Positions 54,683 through 64,000 of a DNA stretch of 64,000 nucleotides are shown piece by piece (position 1 is the stretch's first letter; each line of letters starts with the position of its first letter). The position numbers and the translations under genes were made by a program. The notes beneath the pieces were generated by a model, which was not told where the DNA came from, ran no database searches, and was given only the letters and a program-made list of their open reading frames with translations. Source of the stretch: Priestia endophytica DSM 13796 (GTDB taxonomy: Bacteria > Bacillota > Bacilli > Bacillales > Bacillaceae_H); contig NZ_FOXX01000002.1 in assembly GCF_900115845.1 (NCBI RefSeq), positions 124,001 through 188,000 on the forward strand, given 5' to 3'.

Positions 54683-54754
54683 TTAGGCAATGGTTTTCTG
54701 ACGCCACATGTCGTTCCATTGGCGTACAAGGCGTTTTTTCAGTCGCTTTAGCAA
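54683..54754 (-). CDS. Putative 23-residue cationic amphipathic peptide
   Basis: A minus-strand frame TTG to TAA encodes 23 residues: MLKRLKKRLVRQ at the start, then WNDMWRQKTIA. It has nine basic and one acidic residue and could form an amphipathic helix. Support: AAGGAG 10 bases before TTG, a TATAAT (54792-54797) about 40 bases upstream, and a terminator just downstream. Against: it is very short, has a TTG start, and I recall no homologue. The RNA may matter instead of the peptide. Confidence 0.45.
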   Translation of the reverse strand: MLKRLKKRLVRQWNDMWRQKTIA

Positions 54755-54791
54755 GATGATTCAACTCCTTATGACAAAAATGTTTATTTCT

Positions 54792-54797
54792 ATTATA
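54792..54797 (-). promoter_or_regulatory. -10 box of the micro-ORF transcript
   Basis: TATAAT on the minus strand within GCATATAATAG. No good -35 is seen 16-18 bases upstream. Confidence 0.4.
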
Positions 54798-54985
54798 TGC
54801 AAGGTTGTCCTGTTTCTCGCATGGTTGATATTGGGAATTTATTATTTTAGCAACATTGGAGAACTCAATCTCTTTTGTTTGAGAAAGGGCGTTTTGTTAT
54901 ACTGAAAGAGACATATCTAATGTGGAAGCTAAAAGAAGCATAAGGTAAATCATATATTATACTAAGGGAGCAAGGTGATGCATGA

Positions 54986-55759
54986 ATGAGCAAGAAAATT
55001 ATTTTCTTTGATATTGACGGAACTTTACTTGATCATGAGAAAAATCTGCCACAGACAACTAAAAGTGCTGTGCAAAGTCTGAAAGATAAAGGATACATAG
55101 TTGCTATTGCAACAGGAAGAGCGCCATTTATGTATAAAGAATTAAGAGAAGAGTTAGAGATTGATTCTTATATAAGCTTCAATGGCCAATACATTGTATT
55201 AAATGGTGAAGTTTTCTATAAGAATCCTCTTCAGCGTGAAGCGCTAGGTCAACTGACAGACAAAGCTCTTAGTTTAGAACACCCTGTCGTATATATGGAT
55301 CATGACGATATGAAAGCAAATACTCCTCATCACCAATATATTGAGGATAGTATAAGCACATTAAAATTCTCTCATCCACAGCATGACCCAGACTATTTTT
55401 TAACGCGTGAGATTTACCAAGCTCTTTTATTTTGTGAAGTTGGAGAAGAAAAACAGTATGAAGAAGAGTTTGATGCTTTTAAATTTGTACGCTGGCATCC
55501 TGTTTCAACAGATATTTTACCAAGCGGCGCTTCAAAAGCGAAAGGGATTGAGCGAGTAATTGAAGCGCTTAAAATTTCCAAAGAAGATGTTTACGCATTT
55601 GGTGATGGATTAAATGATATTGAAATGCTTGGATACGTAGAGCACGGAGTAGCAATGGGAAATGCGGAGCCAGAGACAAAAGAAGCAGCGCGATATCAAA
55701 CAAAAGATGTAAGTGAGGATGGAATTTTACACGGCCTGAAGATGCTTGGACTTCTTTAA
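54986..55759 (+). CDS. ykrA: Cof-type HAD phosphatase YkrA
   Basis: 257 aa. Motif I FFDIDGTLLDH, motif II ATGR, a IIB cap (about 85-185), Lys in SGASKAKGIERVIE and motif IV GDGLNDIEML. The position between rnjA/rpoY and def and the length agree with B. subtilis YkrA. Substrate unknown. A second Cof-type HAD in this window (7661-8464) is clearly different in sequence. Confidence 0.9.
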   Translation: MSKKIIFFDIDGTLLDHEKNLPQTTKSAVQSLKDKGYIVAIATGRAPFMYKELREELEIDSYISFNGQYIVLNGEVFYKNPLQREALGQLTDKALSLEHPVVYMDHDDMKANTPHHQYIEDSISTLKFSHPQHDPDYFLTREIYQALLFCEVGEEKQYEEEFDAFKFVRWHPVSTDILPSGASKAKGIERVIEALKISKEDVYAFGDGLNDIEMLGYVEHGVAMGNAEPETKEAARYQTKDVSEDGILHGLKMLGLL

Positions 55760-55760
55760 T

Positions 55761-55795
55761 GAGAAACAGCGCTGAAACGCAGCGCTGTTTTTTTA
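55761..55795. terminator. Bidirectional terminator
   Basis: Stem AAACAGCGCT (55764-55773) with AGCGCTGTTT (55781-55790) and T/A runs; ends ykrA and the convergent def. Confidence 0.85.
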
Positions 55796-56344
55796 TTCAA
55801 TAGGTGTTGATCCATCAGGGGCAGTGAAGGGCTCTTCCTTATTAATATGGTCATAAAACATGACACCATTTAAATGGTCGATTTCATGCTGAAATACGAC
55901 GGCAGGAAGCCCTTTAAGTCGAAGCTTGATTGTTTCTCCATTAATATTTGTTCCTGTTACAGTCACACGCTTGTAGCGAGGAACATATCCAGGAATCTCT
56001 TCATCAACAGAAAGGCAACCCTCTCCACCTGAAAGATAGGTTTGCTCAATAGAATGGCTTACAATCTTTGGATTAAACAATGCGTAGCTGTAAAGCTTAT
56101 CTTTTTCATCTGTCACATGAACAGCGATCATTCGCTTTGGAACGTTAATTTGTGGCGCTGCTAGTCCAATACCAGGACGAAGCCCGTATTTTTCAGCAGT
56201 GTCCTGGTTTTGACTATTAATAACGTACTGCAACAGACTTTGTAACGTTTGCTTATCTTCTTCTGAAGCTGGAAGCTGAACTTCTTCAGCAACTTGTCTT
56301 AACGTTGGATGTCCGTCTCGAACGATATCATTCATTGTAATCAT
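55793..56344 (-). CDS. def: Peptide deformylase
   Basis: 183 aa, type II. Motif 1 GIGLAAPQI, motif 2 EGCLSVDE with metal-binding Cys110, and motif 3 QHEIDHLNG with His153, catalytic Glu154 and His157. It removes the N-formyl group from nascent proteins. It corresponds to B. subtilis DefB (YkrB) by sequence ([16 protein letters not shown]) and by position before pdhA. Ribosome site AAAGGAG. Confidence 0.96.
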   Translation of the reverse strand: MITMNDIVRDGHPTLRQVAEEVQLPASEEDKQTLQSLLQYVINSQNQDTAEKYGLRPGIGLAAPQINVPKRMIAVHVTDEKDKLYSYALFNPKIVSHSIEQTYLSGGEGCLSVDEEIPGYVPRYKRVTVTGTNINGETIKLRLKGLPAVVFQHEIDHLNGVMFYDHINKEEPFTAPDGSTPIE

Positions 56345-56431
56345 CTTTCCACACTCCTTTACTCAAGACACTATTATAACATTGACAATTTAATTATGTA
56401 ACAACTTCCTTTTAAAGCATACATTCAAAGC

Positions 56432-56467
56432 ATATAAAAATGGAGAATGCCTTTTAGACATCCTCCT
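56432..56467 (-). terminator. Terminator of the YjcZ-type gene
   Basis: On the minus strand GGAGGATGTC pairs with GGCATTCTCC (two G-U pairs), followed by ATTTTTATA. Confidence 0.7.
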
Positions 56468-56478
56468 TTGTAATTTAA

Positions 56479-56619
56479 TTAACAGAATACAGAAGCTCCA
56501 ACAATGATTAATAGAATGAATAGAACAACGATTAGAACAAATCCACCGTTTGTTCCACATTCTCCACCATAACTATATCCTTCATAACCACAGCAGTCGT
56601 GTCCCCCGTAACCGTACAT
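56479..56619 (-). CDS. YjcZ family sporulation-type small protein
   Basis: 46 aa: a Gly/Tyr/Cys-rich N-terminal half ([19 protein letters not shown]), then one hydrophobic helix ([19 protein letters not shown]). This is the layout of YjcZ/SscA-type proteins, made in the mother cell and associated with spore coat assembly. GGAGG lies 7 bases upstream and a sigma-K-like promoter 66 bases upstream. It is a single gene with its own terminator. Confidence 0.88.
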   Translation of the reverse strand: MYGYGGHDCCGYEGYSYGGECGTNGGFVLIVVLFILLIIVGASVFC

Positions 56620-56684
56620 TTTGTTTCCTCCTTTTAATTCCCTTTACCGACTTTAAAAAATTGGGTTTAAAACCGGATTACTAT

Positions 56685-56711
56685 ACATTATGACAAATGC
56701 TCTATGGTGTG
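56685..56711 (-). promoter_or_regulatory. Sigma-K-like promoter of the YjcZ-type gene
   Basis: On the minus strand AC (56710-56711), 16-base spacer, CATAATGTA (56685-56693), matching the sigma-K pattern AC-N16/17-CATANNNTA exactly. This implies late mother-cell expression. Confidence 0.6.
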
Positions 56712-56896
56712 TAGGTTGCTGCCTATGGAGAAAAAATAAGCTTGCATTTTTAAAAAATATAAGTATTAAAAAATTTTAAAAAGAAAAGACATCTTATAAA
56801 TAGGGATTTTCCTTTTATATAACACGAAGGAAAAAAAGGAAAAAACAACTACGTGAACAATACACAAGAGCACATTTTGTCGCTATAACCTGAATT

Positions 56897-56924
56897 TTGC
56901 CGAGATTACGTTCCGCTGTATAAT
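56897..56924 (+). promoter_or_regulatory. Possible upstream promoter of pdhABCD
   Basis: TTGCCG (56897-56902), 16-base spacer, TATAAT (56919-56924). It would give a leader of about 400 bases; nothing coding lies in 56712-57339. Confidence 0.45.
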
Positions 56925-57050
56925 GAGCATTGTCTGTTGAATGGACCACTATAATAGTACAGTGAACAATGTTGTATTAGTACAGAAGGGAGTGTTTTTT
57001 TAAAGAGGAAGTTGGAAATAAAAAGGGGAGAAAATGTTGATGTAAATAGA

Positions 57051-57080
57051 TTGACGAATTCTTTATAGTTGTTGTAAACT
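57051..57080 (+). promoter_or_regulatory. Sigma-A promoter of pdhABCD
   Basis: TTGACG (57051-57056), 18-base spacer, TAAACT (57075-57080), about 260 bases before pdhA. Confidence 0.5.
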
Positions 57081-57300
57081 AGTCCTCGGAAAGAAAAAAT
57101 TGTATTACTATTTCTTCAGTAGGAATTAATACAGTTAAACGTTACAAAAAAATGTTTGTTTTCATTCTGACGCTGTTTTTGTCAAAAGAATAGGGGAAGA
57201 ATACATAAAGAATGAGAAGCTAGAAAACAAAATGAGTTCAGCTTGCCTTTTTTGGTTACTCTAAGATAGGAACTATTTTAACACTAGTTTTTTACACTAA

Positions 57301-58455
<1,155 letters not shown>

Positions 58456-58458
58456 GAC

Positions 58459-59436
58459 ATGGCGCAAATGACAATGATTCAAGCAATCACTGATGCATTA
58501 CGCACAGAGATGAAAAACGATGAAAACGTCTTAGTATTCGGTGAAGACGTTGGTGTAAACGGTGGGGTTTTCCGTGCGACTGAAGGTCTTCAAAAAGAAT
58601 TCGGCGAAGATCGTGTATTTGATACACCGCTTGCTGAATCTGGTATCGGCGGTCTTGCGCTTGGCCTTGGTCTAGAAGGATTCCGTCCAGTTCCAGAAAT
58701 TCAATTCTTCGGTTTCGTATTTGAAGTAATGGATTCAATTTCTGGTCAAATGGCTCGTATGCGCTACCGTTCTGGTGGTCGTTGGACTTCTCCAGTTACA
58801 ATCCGTTCTCCATTTGGTGGTGGAGTACATACGCCTGAACTTCATGCTGATAACTTAGAAGGATTAGTTGCTCAACAACCTGGTCTTAAAGTTGTTATTC
58901 CAGCAACTCCATATGATGCAAAGGGACTTTTAATCGCAGCGATCCGCGATAACGATCCTGTTATTTTCCTTGAGCACATGAAATTGTATCGTTCTTTCCG
59001 TGCGGAAGTACCTGAAGAAGAATATACAATTGAAATCGGAAAAGCTGATGTTAAACGTGAAGGAACAGACCTTTCTATCATCACTTACGGTGCAATGGTT
59101 CACTCTTCATTAAAAGCAGCTGAAGAACTTGAAAAAGAAGGCTACTCTGTAGAGGTTGTTGACCTTCGTACAGTAAGTCCATTAGATATTGACACAATTA
59201 TCGCTTCTGTTGAGAAAACAGGTCGTGCACTTGTTGTTCAAGAAGCTCAAAAACAAGCAGGTATTGGTGCTAACGTTGTTGCTGAAATCAATGACCGCGC
59301 TATCCTTAGCCTTGAAGCGCCTGTACTACGTGTTGCAGCTCCTGATACGGTATTCCCATTCTCAGAAGCTGAAGGTGTTTGGTTACCAAACAACAACGAC
59401 ATCGTAGAAAAAGCAAAAGAAGTTCTTGAATTTTAA
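58459..59436 (+). CDS. pdhB: Pyruvate dehydrogenase E1 component, beta subunit
   Basis: 325 aa. Transketolase-like fold: [50 protein letters not shown] and the C-terminal [13 protein letters not shown]. It binds thiamine diphosphate together with PdhA. It starts 3 bases after the pdhA stop with GAAGGAG inside pdhA. A large hairpin follows it. Confidence 0.98.
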   Translation: MAQMTMIQAITDALRTEMKNDENVLVFGEDVGVNGGVFRATEGLQKEFGEDRVFDTPLAESGIGGLALGLGLEGFRPVPEIQFFGFVFEVMDSISGQMARMRYRSGGRWTSPVTIRSPFGGGVHTPELHADNLEGLVAQQPGLKVVIPATPYDAKGLLIAAIRDNDPVIFLEHMKLYRSFRAEVPEEEYTIEIGKADVKREGTDLSIITYGAMVHSSLKAAEELEKEGYSVEVVDLRTVSPLDIDTIIASVEKTGRALVVQEAQKQAGIGANVVAEINDRAILSLEAPVLRVAAPDTVFPFSEAEGVWLPNNNDIVEKAKEVLEF

Positions 59437-59454
59437 TTGCTAATAAAGTAAACA

Positions 59455-59510
59455 AAGCACAAAATGGCTTTCCTTGACTGCTTCGCGCAGCCAAGGTAGC
59501 TGTTGTGCTT
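59455..59510 (+). other. Large intercistronic hairpin between pdhB and pdhC
   Basis: AAGCACAA (59455-59462) pairs with TTGTGCTT (59503-59510). Inside, GCT/AGC, CCTTG/CAAGG and CTGC/GCAG extend the stem, with small internal loops, to a TTCG-type tip. No T-run follows, so it is not a standard terminator; it may stabilise or process the pdh mRNA and set subunit ratios. Confidence 0.75.
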
Positions 59511-59563
59511 ATCTATGTACTTTAAATCATAAAACATAATTTATTACAGGAAGGTGAATGCTC

Positions 59564-60847
59564 GTGTCATTTGAATTTAAACTTCCAGATATCGGTGAAG
59601 GTATCCATGAAGGTGAAATCGTTAAGTGGTTCGTAAAGCCAGGAGACAAAATTAGTGAGGATGATGTACTTGCAGAAGTACAAAACGACAAAGCTGTTGT
59701 TGAAATCCCATCTCCAGTAGACGGAACAGTTGAAGAGTTAAAAGTTAGTGAAGGTGAAGTTGCGACAGTTGGTCAAGTTATCGTAACATTTGACGCACCT
59801 GGCTACGAAGACTTACAATTTAAAGGTAGCGATAGTGAAAGCTCTTCCAAAGAAGAACCAAAAGAAGAGAAAAAAGAAGAAGTACAAGATGCACCAGCAG
59901 CTAGTACTGAAGCAATAGATACTGATCGTAACGTTATCGCAATGCCATCTGTACGTAAATATGCTCGTGAAAAAGGCATTGACATCCGTCAAGTAGCTGG
60001 TAGCGGTAAAAATGGTCGTATTCTAAAAGAAGATATTGATAGCTTTGTATCTGGTGGAGCACAACCTGCTGCACAAACAGAAGAAAAAGCTCCTGAAGCA
60101 GCTTCTGCAGCACCAAGTGCACCAGTAGCAGCTCCAGAAGGTGACTTCCCAGAAACTCGCGAGAAAATGAGCGGCATGCGTCGTGCAATCGCAAAAGCAA
60201 TGGTGAACTCTAAGCATACGGCTCCACACGTTACACTTATGGACGAAGTAGATGTAACAAAACTTGTGGCTCACCGTAAGAAGTTCAAAGCAGTTGCAGC
60301 TGAGCAAGGAACAAAATTAACGTTCTTACCTTACGTTGTTAAAGCTTTAACATCTGCTCTTAAGAAGTTCCCAGCTCTTAACACATCTATTGATGATGCA
60401 ACAGATGAAGTAGTTCAAAAACATTACTACAACATCGGAATCGCAGCTGACACTGAAAAAGGTCTTGTTGTTCCAGTTGTAAAACACGCTGACCGCAAAT
60501 CTGTTTTCTCTATCTCAGATGAGATCAACAGCCTAGCAACTAAAGCGCGTGAAGGTAAACTTTCTGGTGCAGAAATGAAAGGTGCTTCTTGCACAATCAC
60601 AAACATCGGTTCAGCTGGTGGACAATGGTTCACTCCAGTTATCAACCATCCTGAAGTAGCTATTTTAGGTATTGGTCGTATTGCTGAGAAACCAGTCGTA
60701 GTGGACGGTGAGATTGTTATCGCTCCAGTATTAGCTCTTTCTCTAAGCTTTGACCACCGTATGATTGATGGTGCTACAGCACAAAATGCATTAAACAACA
60801 TCAAGCGTTTACTTAACGATCCAGAACTATTATTAATGGAGGCGTAA
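59564..60847 (+). CDS. pdhC: Dihydrolipoamide acetyltransferase, pyruvate dehydrogenase E2
   Basis: 427 aa from GTG 59564, with AGGAAGG 9 bases upstream and the expected N-terminus [21 protein letters not shown] 59558 is too close to that site. One lipoyl domain (1-80) with Lys43 in [11 protein letters not shown]; an Ala/Pro/Glu linker; a subunit-binding domain (about 125-165, [16 protein letters not shown]); another linker; and the catalytic core (about 200-427) with [12 protein letters not shown]. It forms the 60-mer core of the complex. Confidence 0.98.
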   Translation: MSFEFKLPDIGEGIHEGEIVKWFVKPGDKISEDDVLAEVQNDKAVVEIPSPVDGTVEELKVSEGEVATVGQVIVTFDAPGYEDLQFKGSDSESSSKEEPKEEKKEEVQDAPAASTEAIDTDRNVIAMPSVRKYAREKGIDIRQVAGSGKNGRILKEDIDSFVSGGAQPAAQTEEKAPEAASAAPSAPVAAPEGDFPETREKMSGMRRAIAKAMVNSKHTAPHVTLMDEVDVTKLVAHRKKFKAVAAEQGTKLTFLPYVVKALTSALKKFPALNTSIDDATDEVVQKHYYNIGIAADTEKGLVVPVVKHADRKSVFSISDEINSLATKAREGKLSGAEMKGASCTITNIGSAGGQWFTPVINHPEVAILGIGRIAEKPVVVDGEIVIAPVLALSLSFDHRMIDGATAQNALNNIKRLLNDPELLLMEA

Positions 60848-60851
60848 TATC

Positions 60852-62261
60852 ATGGTAGTAGGAGATTTCCCGATTGAAACAGATACTATTGTAGTTGGAG
60901 CAGGTCCTGGTGGATACGTTGCAGCAATCCGTGCAGCACAATTAGGACAAAAAGTAACAATTATCGAAAAAGCTAATCTTGGTGGAGTATGCTTAAACGT
61001 TGGTTGTATTCCTTCAAAAGCTCTTATCACAGCAGGTCACCGTATCGAGCATGCGAAGCATTCTGAAGATATGGGAATCACAGTTGACAACGTAAAAGTT
61101 GACTTCACAAAAGTTCAAGAGTGGAAAGCTGGCGTTGTTAACAAACTAACTGGCGGTGTTGAAGGTCTTCTTAAAGGAAATAAAGTGGATATCGTAAAAG
61201 GTGAAGCTTATTTCGTAGATCAAAACACACTTCGAGTTATGGACGAAAACTCTGCGCAAACATATACATTCAAAAATGTAATCATTGCAACAGGTTCTCG
61301 CCCAGTTGAAATTCCAGGATTCAAATTCTCTGAGCGCGTAATTAACTCAACAGGAGCTCTTGCTCTTAAAGAAATTCCTAAAAAGCTTGTTGTAATCGGT
61401 GGAGGTTACATCGGTACTGAGCTTGGAACTGCTTACGCTAACTTTGGCACAGAAGTAACAATTGTTGAAGCTGCTGACGATATTTTAGCTGGTTTCGAAA
61501 AACAAATGACTTCAATCGTTAAACGTGAACTTAAGAAAAAAGGAAACGTTACAGTTCATACAAAAGCTATGGCTAAAGGCGTTGAAGAAACTAAAGACGG
61601 CGTAAAAGTAACGTTTGAAGTAGGCGGAAAAGCAGAAACTGTTGAAGCAGACTATGTTCTTGTAACAGTTGGTCGTCGTCCAAATACTGACGAGCTTGGT
61701 CTTGAGCAACTTGGTATTGAAATGACTGATCGCGGTCTTATCAAAATTGACAAACAATGTCGTACAAACGTAAGCAACGTGTACGCAATTGGTGATATTG
61801 TTGAAGGACCACCATTAGCACACAAAGCTTCTTATGAAGCAAAAATTGCTGCTGAAGCAATTAGCGGTGAACCTTCTGAGATTGATTATCTTGGAATTCC
61901 AGCTGTATGCTTCACAGATCCAGAACTTGCATCTGTTGGTTACACAGAAGCAAAAGCAAAAGAAGACGGCATCGAAATCAAAGCAGCGAAATTCCCATTC
62001 GCAGCAAATGGACGTGCTCTTTCTCTTAACAGCACAGACGGCTTTTTAAAACTAATCACTCGTAAAGAAGACGGTGTAATTATCGGTGCTCAAATCGCAG
62101 GTAGTGGCGCTTCTGATATTATCTCAGAACTTAGCCTTGCAATTGAGTCTGGTATGACAGCTGAAGATGTTGCTTTAACAATTCACGCTCACCCAACTCT
62201 TGGAGAGATTACAATGGAAGCAGCTGAAGTTGCTCTTGGTACTCCAATTCATATGCTATAA
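60852..62261 (+). CDS. pdhD: Dihydrolipoamide dehydrogenase, E3
   Basis: 469 aa. FAD motif [17 protein letters not shown], redox disulfide [14 protein letters not shown] (Cys47, Cys52), NAD motif [16 protein letters not shown], second FAD motif [16 protein letters not shown] and the C-terminal HAHPTLGE with the active His-Glu pair. It reoxidises dihydrolipoamide with NAD. It follows pdhC by 4 bases; a strong terminator ends the operon. Confidence 0.98.
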   Translation: MVVGDFPIETDTIVVGAGPGGYVAAIRAAQLGQKVTIIEKANLGGVCLNVGCIPSKALITAGHRIEHAKHSEDMGITVDNVKVDFTKVQEWKAGVVNKLTGGVEGLLKGNKVDIVKGEAYFVDQNTLRVMDENSAQTYTFKNVIIATGSRPVEIPGFKFSERVINSTGALALKEIPKKLVVIGGGYIGTELGTAYANFGTEVTIVEAADDILAGFEKQMTSIVKRELKKKGNVTVHTKAMAKGVEETKDGVKVTFEVGGKAETVEADYVLVTVGRRPNTDELGLEQLGIEMTDRGLIKIDKQCRTNVSNVYAIGDIVEGPPLAHKASYEAKIAAEAISGEPSEIDYLGIPAVCFTDPELASVGYTEAKAKEDGIEIKAAKFPFAANGRALSLNSTDGFLKLITRKEDGVIIGAQIAGSGASDIISELSLAIESGMTAEDVALTIHAHPTLGEITMEAAEVALGTPIHML

Positions 62262-62270
62262 GATAGATGA

Positions 62271-62309
62271 AGAAAAATCCCTTAGTCGAATGACTAAGGG
62301 ATTTTTTTG
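62271..62309 (+). terminator. Terminator of pdhABCD
   Basis: A perfect 15-bp stem (62273-62287 with 62292-62306) and T-run. Confidence 0.92.
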
Positions 62310-62378
62310 TATACAATAAGAAAGCTTGCATATATATAGGACAAGGGTTTGTTGGTGAGAGAGGAGGAGAAGGTTAGG

Positions 62379-62615
62379 GTGCTGTATCATATTTACATCT
62401 TACAATTTTTTATATGGTGTACATTTACATTTGTTGAGCATCTTTCTCACCGAGACCATCTTGGAGCCAAAGCGCTACTCTTCATTGTTTTTGTATATTT
62501 AGGATACCTCATTGCTGAAATATATTTAAAACATAAAAAAAACGCTTTCTTTCTCACTGCAGTTTCTATGATCACTTTTTTTAGTGTGCAAACTTTAGTG
62601 TTTTCTTTTTTCTAG
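62379..62615 (+). CDS. Small membrane protein of unknown function
   Basis: 78 aa from GTG 62379; AGAAGG and GAGGAGG lie upstream. Three hydrophobic helices are visible (about 2-21, 32-50 and 58-77) with a Lys/His loop (KHKKN). B. subtilis has the small lipoprotein gene slp at this place after pdhD; this protein has no lipobox and is different. No function can be given. Confidence 0.6.
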   Translation: MLYHIYILQFFIWCTFTFVEHLSHRDHLGAKALLFIVFVYLGYLIAEIYLKHKKNAFFLTAVSMITFFSVQTLVFSFF

Positions 62616-62656
62616 GCTGATGTTATGAAAAGAAAAAGGTTTATAAAATTTATTAA

Positions 62657-62704
62657 TGTGTTATACAAATAAGCGTTGACATTTTAAATGTGACATAATA
62701 TTAT
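62657..62704 (+). promoter_or_regulatory. SR1 promoter with two CcpN boxes
   Basis: TTGACA (62676-62681), 17-base spacer, TATTAT (62699-62704). TGTGTTATACA (62657-62667) matches the CcpN consensus TRTGHYATAYW exactly, and TGTGACATAAT (62689-62699) matches with one mismatch and touches the -10. This is the arrangement of a CcpN-repressed promoter active under gluconeogenic conditions. Confidence 0.78.
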
Positions 62705-62710
62705 AGAAAA

Positions 62711-62930
62711 CAAGAAGATAAAACGTTTTCAAAAATAACCTCAAAAGGCAAAAAGGAGCGCTATAAGATGGGAACAATTATTTGTCAAACATGCAGTGAC
62801 ACAATCGAGTATTTTGATGATGAGAAAGTATCAACGCTTTACGGAACGTGCCCATATTGTGAGGAAAAAGATAAATAGAATAATAGAATAATAAAATAAA
62901 AAAGCTCTGCATTTGCAGAGCTTTTTTTTA
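62711..62930 (+). ncRNA. SR1 dual-function small RNA
   Basis: A transcript of about 220 bases is framed by the promoter above and the terminator at 62898-62930. It sits between pdhD and speA exactly where B. subtilis encodes SR1 (205 nt), which pairs with ahrC mRNA and also encodes SR1P. The left end is estimated from the -10 box. A half cre-like sequence (AACGTTTTCAAA, about 62721) lies near the start. Confidence 0.8.
62768..62878 (+). CDS. sr1P: SR1P peptide
   Basis: 36 aa behind AAAGGAGCG. It begins MGTIICQTCSDTIEYF and continues DDEKVSTLYGTCPYCEEKDK, close to B. subtilis SR1P (MGTIVCQDCNEAIHYFEDEKVTTLYG). Two CxxC pairs suggest a zinc ribbon. SR1P binds glyceraldehyde-3-phosphate dehydrogenase GapA and promotes its interaction with RNase J1, which is encoded 9 kb upstream. 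It is slightly shorter at the C-terminus than the B. subtilis peptide. Confidence 0.92.
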   Translation: MGTIICQTCSDTIEYFDDEKVSTLYGTCPYCEEKDK

Positions 62931-62931
62931 T
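62898..62931. terminator. Bidirectional terminator of SR1 and speA
   Basis: Stem AAAAGCTCTGCA with TGCAGAGCTTTT; long A and T runs at both sides. Confidence 0.9.
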
Positions 62932-64000
62932 TTTATGGCTTTATGTTCTTTAATGACTCGAAGTGTCTTTAATGTGTGATCTTCAGGTCCTTGAACAGGA
63001 AGACCTTCTTCAAGATTTTTCTTAATATATTGGAGGTTTTCTTCCATAATAATTTCTCCAGGAATAAAGACAGGAATCCCTGGTGGATAAATCATGATAA
63101 ATTCAGCTGTAATACGTCCTGCTGATTCTTCAAAAGGAACAACCTCTGTTTCTGCATAAAAAGCATCTCGAGGTGTTAGAGAGAGTACAGGGATGTCTGG
63201 TAAGAGCACAGAGATATCCTCAGAGCTTTGGACGTTGTCCTTACACTCTTTAACAAGTTCTGTTAGTGCTTCTATAAGCGTGTTAATATTTTCTATTGTA
63301 TCTCCTGGTGTAATAATACAAAGCAAGTTGTAAAGATCAGAAAGTTCTACTTCAATATTGAAGCGCTCACGCAACCATTTTTCTGCATCATAGCCTGAAA
63401 TGCCAAGCTCTTTAATTGAAATGATAAGCTTTGTCGGATCCATATCATACGTTGCTTTCGTGCCAAGAATTTCACGTCCAATACAACGGATATATCCAAT
63501 TTCATTAATTCTTTTACGTGCTGTCTCAGCAAGGTCAATAGCATACTCTGCAAGCTCTTTTCCTTCTGTTGCAAGTCTTTTACGAGCAACATCTAGTGAA
63601 GCAAGCAAAATATAAGATGTTGATGTTGTTGTTAACATGCTTAAGATGGACTGAACACGCTTTGGTGAAACAAGTCCTTCTTTCATATTAAGAATAGAGC
63701 TTCCTGTCAAAGATCCACCTAACTTGTGCACACTTGTAGCAGCCATATCTGCTCCTGCTTGCATAGCTGATAGTGGAAGATCATCATGAAAATGAATGTG
63801 AACTCCATGAGCTTCATCAACAAGAACAGGAATTGAGAATGAATGAGCAAGTTCAACAATTCGCTTTAGATCTGCTGCAATTCCAAAATATGTTGGATTA
63901 ATAACAAGAACAGCTTTTGCATCTGGATGTTGATAAAGTGCTTTTTCTACTGCATCTGTTGTAATGCCATGTGAAATTCCTAAATCAGGATCAATTTCAG
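62928..64000 (-). CDS. speA: Orn/Lys/Arg decarboxylase family, arginine decarboxylase (5' truncated by window)
   Basis: About 357 residues up to the right edge; the frame stays open to 64000, so the N-terminus lies outside. PLP-fold type I: PVLVDEAHGVHIHFHDD, the PLP-lysine motif SVHKLGGSLTGSS, and the C-terminal ITAEFIMIYPPGIPVFIPGE. Placement beside SR1 and pdh identifies it with B. subtilis speA, which makes agmatine for polyamine synthesis; lysine decarboxylase activity cannot be excluded from sequence. It ends at the SR1 terminator. Confidence 0.93.
   Translation of the reverse strand, partial: EIDPDLGISHGITTDAVEKALYQHPDAKAVLVINPTYFGIAADLKRIVELAHSFSIPVLVDEAHGVHIHFHDDLPLSAMQAGADMAATSVHKLGGSLTGSSILNMKEGLVSPKRVQSILSMLTTTSTSYILLASLDVARKRLATEGKELAEYAIDLAETARKRINEIGYIRCIGREILGTKATYDMDPTKLIISIKELGISGYDAEKWLRERFNIEVELSDLYNLLCIITPGDTIENINTLIEALTELVKECKDNVQSSEDISVLLPDIPVLSLTPRDAFYAETEVVPFEESAGRITAEFIMIYPPGIPVFIPGEIIMEENLQYIKKNLEEGLPVQGPEDHTLKTLRVIKEHKAIK

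Noticed and set aside
60427-60804. A 125-codon minus-strand frame inside pdhC
   Set aside because: Antisense shadow caused by biased codon use in a highly expressed gene.

Overview
The window is chromosomal DNA of a low-G+C, endospore-forming member of the Bacillaceae, close to Bacillus/Priestia. This rests on Bacillus-type Shine-Dalgarno sequences, frequent GTG and TTG starts, sporulation proteins (YjcZ type, gamma-SASP-like) and long runs of gene order that I recall from the Bacillus subtilis ykv-ykw-yku-ykr-pdh-speA segment: glcT-ptsGHI, ykwB/ykwC, patA-(cheV locus)-ykyB, ykuE, ykuI-ykuJ-ykzF-ccpC-ykuN-ykuO-dapH-dapL-ykuS-ykuT-ykuU-ykuV, ktrC-rnjA-rpoY, ykrA-def, pdhABCD-SR1-speA. Genus and species cannot be fixed from the sequence alone. 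I see no prophage, insertion sequence, rRNA, tRNA or CRISPR array.

Layout. 1-8.5 kb is an accessory stretch: a LysM cell-wall hydrolase, a YueI-like protein, a metal-ligand-deficient iron-ADH paralogue, a secreted 5'-nucleotidase, and a ketone-body/short-chain acid module (3-hydroxybutyrate dehydrogenase with a CcpA-type cre site, a small membrane protein and an AtoE permease). 8.5-14 kb holds two methionine-synthesis genes (yitJ-type and metH) under a SAM riboswitch, read leftward; 14.3-18.1 kb is the FMN-riboswitch ribD-ribE-ribBA-ribH operon read rightward, so two riboswitch leaders lie head to head. 19-24.3 kb is glucose PTS control and transport (glcT, RAT/terminator leader, ptsG, ptsH, ptsI). 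24.3-26.5 kb is a cidAB/lrgAB-like pair with its LysR regulator. 26.8-34.6 kb mixes dehydrogenases, a nitroreductase, patA, corA, a stand-alone CheW-like gene behind a sigma-D-like promoter, and ykyB. 34.7-40.5 kb has glucose uptake and glucose dehydrogenase (glcU-gdh) and polyphosphate metabolism (ppx, ppk) with a textbook Pho-box triplet before ppk. 40.5-52.3 kb is the yku block: c-di-GMP binding YkuI, CcpC, a doubly Fur-boxed flavodoxin operon, lysine/peptidoglycan genes dapH-dapL, a mechanosensitive channel, peroxiredoxin, thioredoxin-like protein and KtrC. 52.3-64 kb holds RNase J1/RpoY, YkrA, deformylase, the pyruvate dehydrogenase operon, the SR1/SR1P locus with matches to CcpN boxes, and the 3' part of speA.

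Common theme: carbon flow. Glucose entry (PTS, GlcU/Gdh), pyruvate oxidation (pdh), overflow acid response (cid), catabolite regulators (cre sites, CcpC, SR1/CcpN) and metal or phosphate signals (Fur, Pho) are all represented.

No large undescribed multi-gene system was found. The least explained items are a putative 23-codon cationic micro-ORF with its own promoter-like box, Shine-Dalgarno and terminator (54.7 kb), five perfect 7-bp tandem repeats abutting the ykuU promoter (50.3 kb), two enzyme-family members that have lost their hallmark catalytic residues (1.6-2.7 kb and 28.4-29.2 kb), the reduced CheV-locus gene, and a large hairpin between pdhB and pdhC.
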